Part shown: positions 5,222-7,534 of the stretch, piece after piece
Position numbering within the stretch: position 1 is the stretch's first letter
How the letters are laid out: each line of letters opens with the position of its first letter
NCBI GenBank assembly: GCA_025933895.1
Contig: JAICZB010000114.1
Location: forward strand, 1-7,534
DNA: 7,534 nt
Origin: Thermoleophilia bacterium
Lineage (GTDB): Bacteria; Actinomycetota; Thermoleophilia; Gaiellales; Gaiellaceae
Reading direction: 5' to 3'
Translations under genes and position numbers: made by a program
Notes under the pieces: generated by a model
The model's database searches: none
Seen by the model: only the letters and a program-made list of their open reading frames with translations
Told to the model about the DNA's origin: nothing

Positions 5222-5704
5222 TTACGCGCGGCGGCGCGTGACCATCGCCACGTACGCCGCAAGCGCGACCGCCGCCACGGCTTCGGCCGCCAGTGCTATG
5301 ACGATCGCCGGCCGGTAGCCGGACTCCTGAAAGCCGAACAGCGACTGGTACTCGCTGACGAAGAGAAAGACGAACGACGTAGCCGCCAGTCCGATCCCTC
5401 CGAGAGCGAGCAGGAGATGGACGACGCGCAGCCGCGCCGACGGGATCAGCAGCCCCAGCCCGATCACCATCGCACCTGCGAAGTTGAGCAGGAAGAGGGG
5501 GCCGATGATCGACACCGTGCCGATGTGCGCGCCGAAGTACTGCTCGAGATGGACTGCGCCCACGACGAGGACAGCAACAGCGCCGAGCGTCCGCAACATC
5601 GCGGGCATGCGGCCCTGCCGATGCTCCGACGGCCCGGACAGAACCGCCTCGTCAGGAACCGGCCTCGTCGTCGTGCGCGTGCTTCGTTCCCGTAGCTGGC
5701 TCAT
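5222..5704 (-). CDS. Four-helix membrane protein, unknown function
   Basis: From ATG 5704 to TAA at 5224-5222 the product has 160 residues. A hydrophilic N-terminal 35 residues (MSQLRERSTRTTTRP...) precedes four hydrophobic segments at about 38-52, 62-88, 93-117 and 131-155, ending in a basic tail TRRRA. HLEQYF at 52-57, after the first helix, is the most distinctive polar patch. I know similar hypothetical four-helix proteins in actinobacteria but no function. The start is uncertain. ATG 5704 overlaps the stop of a short upstream ORF as ATGA, suggesting translational coupling. ATGs at residues 33 and 36 would remove the hydrophilic leader, and a GTG at 5830 would add 42 arginine-rich residues with no family-like character. 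It converges on the peptidase gene. Confidence 0.75.
   Translation of the reverse strand: MSQLRERSTRTTTRPVPDEAVLSGPSEHRQGRMPAMLRTLGAVAVLVVGAVHLEQYFGAHIGTVSIIGPLFLLNFAGAMVIGLGLLIPSARLRVVHLLLALGGIGLAATSFVFLFVSEYQSLFGFQESGYRPAIVIALAAEAVAAVALAAYVAMVTRRRA
5224..5239. terminator. Small hairpin at the junction of two convergent genes
   Basis: ACGCGC (5224-5229) and GCGCGT (5234-5239) form a perfect 6-bp stem with loop GGCG, inside the last codons of the - strand gene. The two convergent stops are only 3 nt apart, so any terminator must overlap coding sequence. This is the only candidate there; it has no T-run and may be chance. Confidence 0.25.
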
Positions 5705-5796
5705 CCACAGCCACCGCCCGGAATCGCACCGCTCCAGCCTGCCGCGACCAGCGTCAGGCCTTTGGCCCCCATCACGACCGCGTGTAGAGGACGCAT
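5701..5796 (-). CDS. Candidate 31-aa ORF coupled to the membrane protein gene
   Basis: On the - strand ATG 5796 opens a 31-codon frame ending with TGA at 5703-5701. It reads MRPLHAVVMGAKGLTLVAAG and then WSGAIPGGGCG. A strong Shine-Dalgarno (GAGGAG, 5810-5805) lies 8 nt before the ATG. Its stop overlaps the next gene's ATG as ATGA, the classic arrangement for translational coupling. The middle is mildly hydrophobic and the end glycine-rich with one cysteine. There is no run of a single amino-acid codon that would mark a biosynthetic attenuator. It may be a leader peptide controlling the membrane protein or a small protein in its own right. The good ribosome-binding site and the overlap are the evidence; the sequence itself matches nothing I know. 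Confidence 0.45.
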   Translation of the reverse strand: MRPLHAVVMGAKGLTLVAAGWSGAIPGGGCG

Positions 5797-5804
5797 AGCG
5801 CACT

Positions 5805-5810
5805 CTCCTC
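5805..5810 (-). promoter_or_regulatory. Shine-Dalgarno of the 31-aa ORF
   Basis: On the - strand GAGGAG sits 8 nt before ATG 5796. It favours initiation at this ATG rather than at the GTG at 5830 of the longer overlapping frame. Confidence 0.5.
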
Positions 5811-5899
5811 TCGCGGAGTCGTCGTTTCACCGTTCTACGCGGCCCGCGAGGGATCGGTTCTCTCGAAGGCCTTGTCGACCGGCCGAAACGGCCATGGGC

Positions 5900-5917
5900 T
5901 CGTGCTGACAGTCACGA
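5900..5917. promoter_or_regulatory. Operator-like imperfect palindrome in a divergent intergenic region
   Basis: TCGTG (5900-5904) and CACGA (5913-5917) are perfect inverted repeats, and the inner CTG-A-CAG extends the symmetry with one extra T. It lies between two divergent gene starts and overlaps CTGACA (5905-5910), a -35-like hexamer. A transcription-factor site is possible; with no regulator nearby it remains a guess. Confidence 0.25.
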
Positions 5918-5928
5918 AGCTGCGGCGT

Positions 5929-5934
5929 GGGAGG
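5929..5934 (+). promoter_or_regulatory. Shine-Dalgarno of the 99-aa ORF
   Basis: GGGAGG lies 5 nt before the ATG at 5940 and supports that start. Confidence 0.55.
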
Positions 5935-5939
5935 CGGAT

Positions 5940-6239
5940 ATGGCTCGTCCTACGCAGCCGAACCAGAGCAACGGGCGCGGCGACAGCGTCGCTCCAACGA
6001 TACGCGCGTCGTTCTCGGACCTAGCGCGTACACACTGGCGTTGGGAGGTCGAGCTCGAACGGGCCGGCGCGTCGGTGCGCACAGAGGCACGACACCGCTT
6101 CGACGCGATTCTCGCCGAGTTCGAGAAGACCGAAGTCGAACAGGCGAACGTCGTCAGCAGGCGTCTTGCCGATCACCTACTGGCTTCGGCGCAAGACATC
6201 CGGAGTGGCACTGCCAGGCGGTCGTGCTGCCGTGGCTGA
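5940..6239 (+). CDS. 99-aa hypothetical helical protein, possibly frameshifted at its 3' end
   Basis: ATG 5940 has a good Shine-Dalgarno (GGGAGG, 5-nt spacing). After a polar N-terminus (about 20 residues) residues 22-87 are rich in Arg, Glu and Ala with a heptad-like pattern (DLARTHWRWEVELERAG, then AILAEFEKTEVEQANVVSRR), likely a soluble helical protein. The last 13 residues, RSGTARRSCCRG-like, lose this character. One frame over, VVLPWLMAVEKHVLGF and then IESEYRRR (about 6220-6295) use typical G/C-ending codons, suggesting the true C-terminus lies in another frame. The TGA at 6237-6239 shares its A with an ATG at 6239-6241 (TGATG), so a coupled ORF is an alternative, but that frame then runs through the phosphoesterase gene. 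Third positions are less GC-rich than in neighbours. I recognise no family. Confidence 0.5.
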   Translation: MARPTQPNQSNGRGDSVAPTIRASFSDLARTHWRWEVELERAGASVRTEARHRFDAILAEFEKTEVEQANVVSRRLADHLLASAQDIRSGTARRSCCRG

Positions 6240-6428
6240 TGGCCGTGGAGAAGCATGTGCTCGGCTTCATCGAGAGCGAGTATCGTCGAAGACCTCGCCG
6301 CGAGCTCGCGGACCACCTGAGCGTCCCGACTGCGACTTCCTCCCCCCTCGATTCGTTAGAACCCCCGGGTCCGGGCCGGCCGCCCAGCCGCCGTCCGGCG
6401 CTTCGCCCAACAAGCAAAAGGGGGAACA
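6240..6428 (+). other. Gap before the phosphoesterase gene
   Basis: The first 60 bases may be the out-of-frame continuation of the upstream ORF. TAGAAC at 6357-6362 is a weak -10-like hexamer that would give a 5' leader of about 60 nt. A C/G-rich stretch follows (CCCGGG, GGCCGGCC). AAGGGGG at 6418-6424, 4 nt before the ATG at 6429, is the likely ribosome-binding site. I see no RNA gene or repeat. Confidence 0.35.
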
Positions 6429-7534
6429 ATGCGCATTCGGCTTCTTGGCGCGATCACACTCGCGTGCGCGTGCACCGGGATCGTGGTCGCGTTCGCTCTC
6501 CCGGCCGCGGCCTCAGGACACGGCCGGGGGAAGCATGTGGCGCGGGATCACCACGCCCGCACCTTCGCGCACATGGCTCACGTCTTCGTGATCATGATGG
6601 AGAACACGTCGTATTCGGACCTGCTCAACCCTTCCAACCCGAACACGACCTTCATCCAGAGCCTCGCAAGCAGGTACGGGCTCGAGACGAACTACTTCGG
6701 CGTCACGCATGTGAGCTTCCCGAACTACCTCGCCACGACGAGCGGGTCGAACTGGGGCTCCAACAGCGATGACGTCGCCCAGGCGCCGCTGCTCGACCAC
6801 GAGAACATCGTCGACCAGTTCGAGCAGGCGCACGTGAGCTGGAAGGCGTACATGGAGGATCTGCCGTCGCCCGGCGACACGCTGACGCAGACCGCCGACG
6901 CGCTGTACGTACGCAAGCACGACCCGTTCCTGATGTATCCGGACGTCTACAACAACCCGACGAGGGCGAACAAGGTCGTCCCGCTCACACAGCTCAGCAC
7001 CGACCTGTCGAGCGGCCACGTTCCGAAGTTCGTCTGGATCACCCCGAACGACTGCAACAACATGCATGGCGGCGCCCCGAGCTGCCCGTTCCCGGACTCG
7101 CCGACCGACCAGTTCCAGACCGCGCTCTACCAGGACGGCGACACGTTCCTGCGGACCTGGGTGACCGCGATCATGCACTCGTCGGCGTGGACCGGAAACT
7201 CGGCGATCTTCGTCACCTGGGACGAGGGCAGCTTCGCGGACGACGCCCCGTTCGGTCCCAACGACACCAGCGGCTGCTGTGACTCACCTCGGCTGCCGGC
7301 TACTCCTCCGAACCCGGCGACGGGCGGCGGCGGTGACCTGGCGGGCAGCACCGTGTACGGCGGCGGTCACGTCCCGATGATCGTCGTCACGCGCCACGGC
7401 GCTCACGGCACGACCGACGACACTCTCACCAACCACTACTCCCTGCTCCAGACCATCGAGCAGAACTGGCACCTCCCGTACCTGGGCAACGCGAGCGACA
7501 CCCGGCAAGTCCAGTCGCTCGCACCGCTCCTCGA
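6429..7534 (+). CDS. Secreted phosphoesterase, phospholipase C/acid phosphatase family (3' end beyond window)
   Basis: The frame is open from ATG 6429 to the window edge (368 codons visible). Residues 1-28 form a signal peptide: basic MRIR, hydrophobic core, and a cleavage site after ALPAAA, so the enzyme is exported. Residues 51-63, HVFVIMMENTSYS, hold the Glu58-Asn59 pair typical of the family, which supplies metal and active-site ligands. VSFPNYLATTSGS at 95-107 matches the SxPNYxAxxSG block expected to carry the nucleophile region. TPNDCNNMH is at 205-213, TWDEGSF at 263-269 supplies the Asp-Glu pair, GGGHVPMIVVT follows at 311-321, and HYSLLQTIEQNWHLP at 336-350 is the usual C-terminal element. 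Relatives release phosphate from phosphomonoesters or cleave phospholipids. In the TPNxCNxMH block many relatives have Asp where this protein has Asn211. The visible part covers nearly the whole domain. The exact substrate is not determinable. Confidence 0.88.
   Translation, partial: MRIRLLGAITLACACTGIVVAFALPAAASGHGRGKHVARDHHARTFAHMAHVFVIMMENTSYSDLLNPSNPNTTFIQSLASRYGLETNYFGVTHVSFPNYLATTSGSNWGSNSDDVAQAPLLDHENIVDQFEQAHVSWKAYMEDLPSPGDTLTQTADALYVRKHDPFLMYPDVYNNPTRANKVVPLTQLSTDLSSGHVPKFVWITPNDCNNMHGGAPSCPFPDSPTDQFQTALYQDGDTFLRTWVTAIMHSSAWTGNSAIFVTWDEGSFADDAPFGPNDTSGCCDSPRLPATPPNPATGGGGDLAGSTVYGGGHVPMIVVTRHGAHGTTDDTLTNHYSLLQTIEQNWHLPYLGNASDTRQVQSLAPLL

Noticed and set aside
5927..6772. 281-codon + strand frame overlapping the 99-aa ORF and the phosphoesterase
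   Set aside because: Its 3' half lies out of frame within the phosphoesterase signal peptide and catalytic region. Only the segment near 6220-6295 looks coding, and that is reported as a possible frameshift.

Overview
The window is about 7.5 kb of very GC-rich bacterial DNA with strong G/C preference at third codon positions. Base composition, TTG/GTG/ATG starts, several starts without Shine-Dalgarno sequences, and the protein families together suggest a high-GC actinobacterium, plausibly Thermoleophilia (Gaiellales/Solirubrobacterales). That placement is inference. There is no rRNA, tRNA, CRISPR array, insertion sequence or phage gene.

Layout, left to right. Bases 1-357 are the 3' end of an unrecognised coding sequence, closed by a perfect 14-bp hairpin. 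An MFS transporter (460-1734) and a CorA-type divalent cation channel (1778-2782) follow on the + strand. On the - strand, facing corA, lie a decayed GNAT acetyltransferase fragment (2784-2977) and a 55-aa Pro/Glu/Ala-rich ORF (2996-3163). The latter is divergent from a HIT-family nucleotide hydrolase/phosphorylase (3216-3701). Next come a three-helix membrane protein (3747-4091), a candidate 26-aa hydrophobic microprotein (4156-4236) and an M19 membrane-dipeptidase-family metallopeptidase (4253-5218). A four-helix membrane protein (5704-5222, - strand) converges on the peptidase. It is preceded by a 31-aa ORF with a good ribosome-binding site and an ATGA stop/start overlap. To the right are a 99-aa helical ORF of unknown function (5940-6239), possibly frameshifted, and the 5' part of a secreted phosphoesterase of the phospholipase C/acid phosphatase family (6429 to the window edge).

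The genes look like an ordinary mixed chromosomal neighbourhood: small-molecule and ion transport, nucleotide and dipeptide hydrolysis, and a secreted phosphatase. I see no dedicated multi-gene pathway and no defence or mobile system.

The most interesting structure is in gene starts. Four start codons in the left half have a TAGC(A/C)T hexamer 7-9 nt upstream and no Shine-Dalgarno, which fits leaderless transcription. Three starts in the right part have clear Shine-Dalgarno sequences. One of the leaderless-type signals points to an ATG out of frame with corA. Two very short ORFs and one gene remnant are also worth checking.
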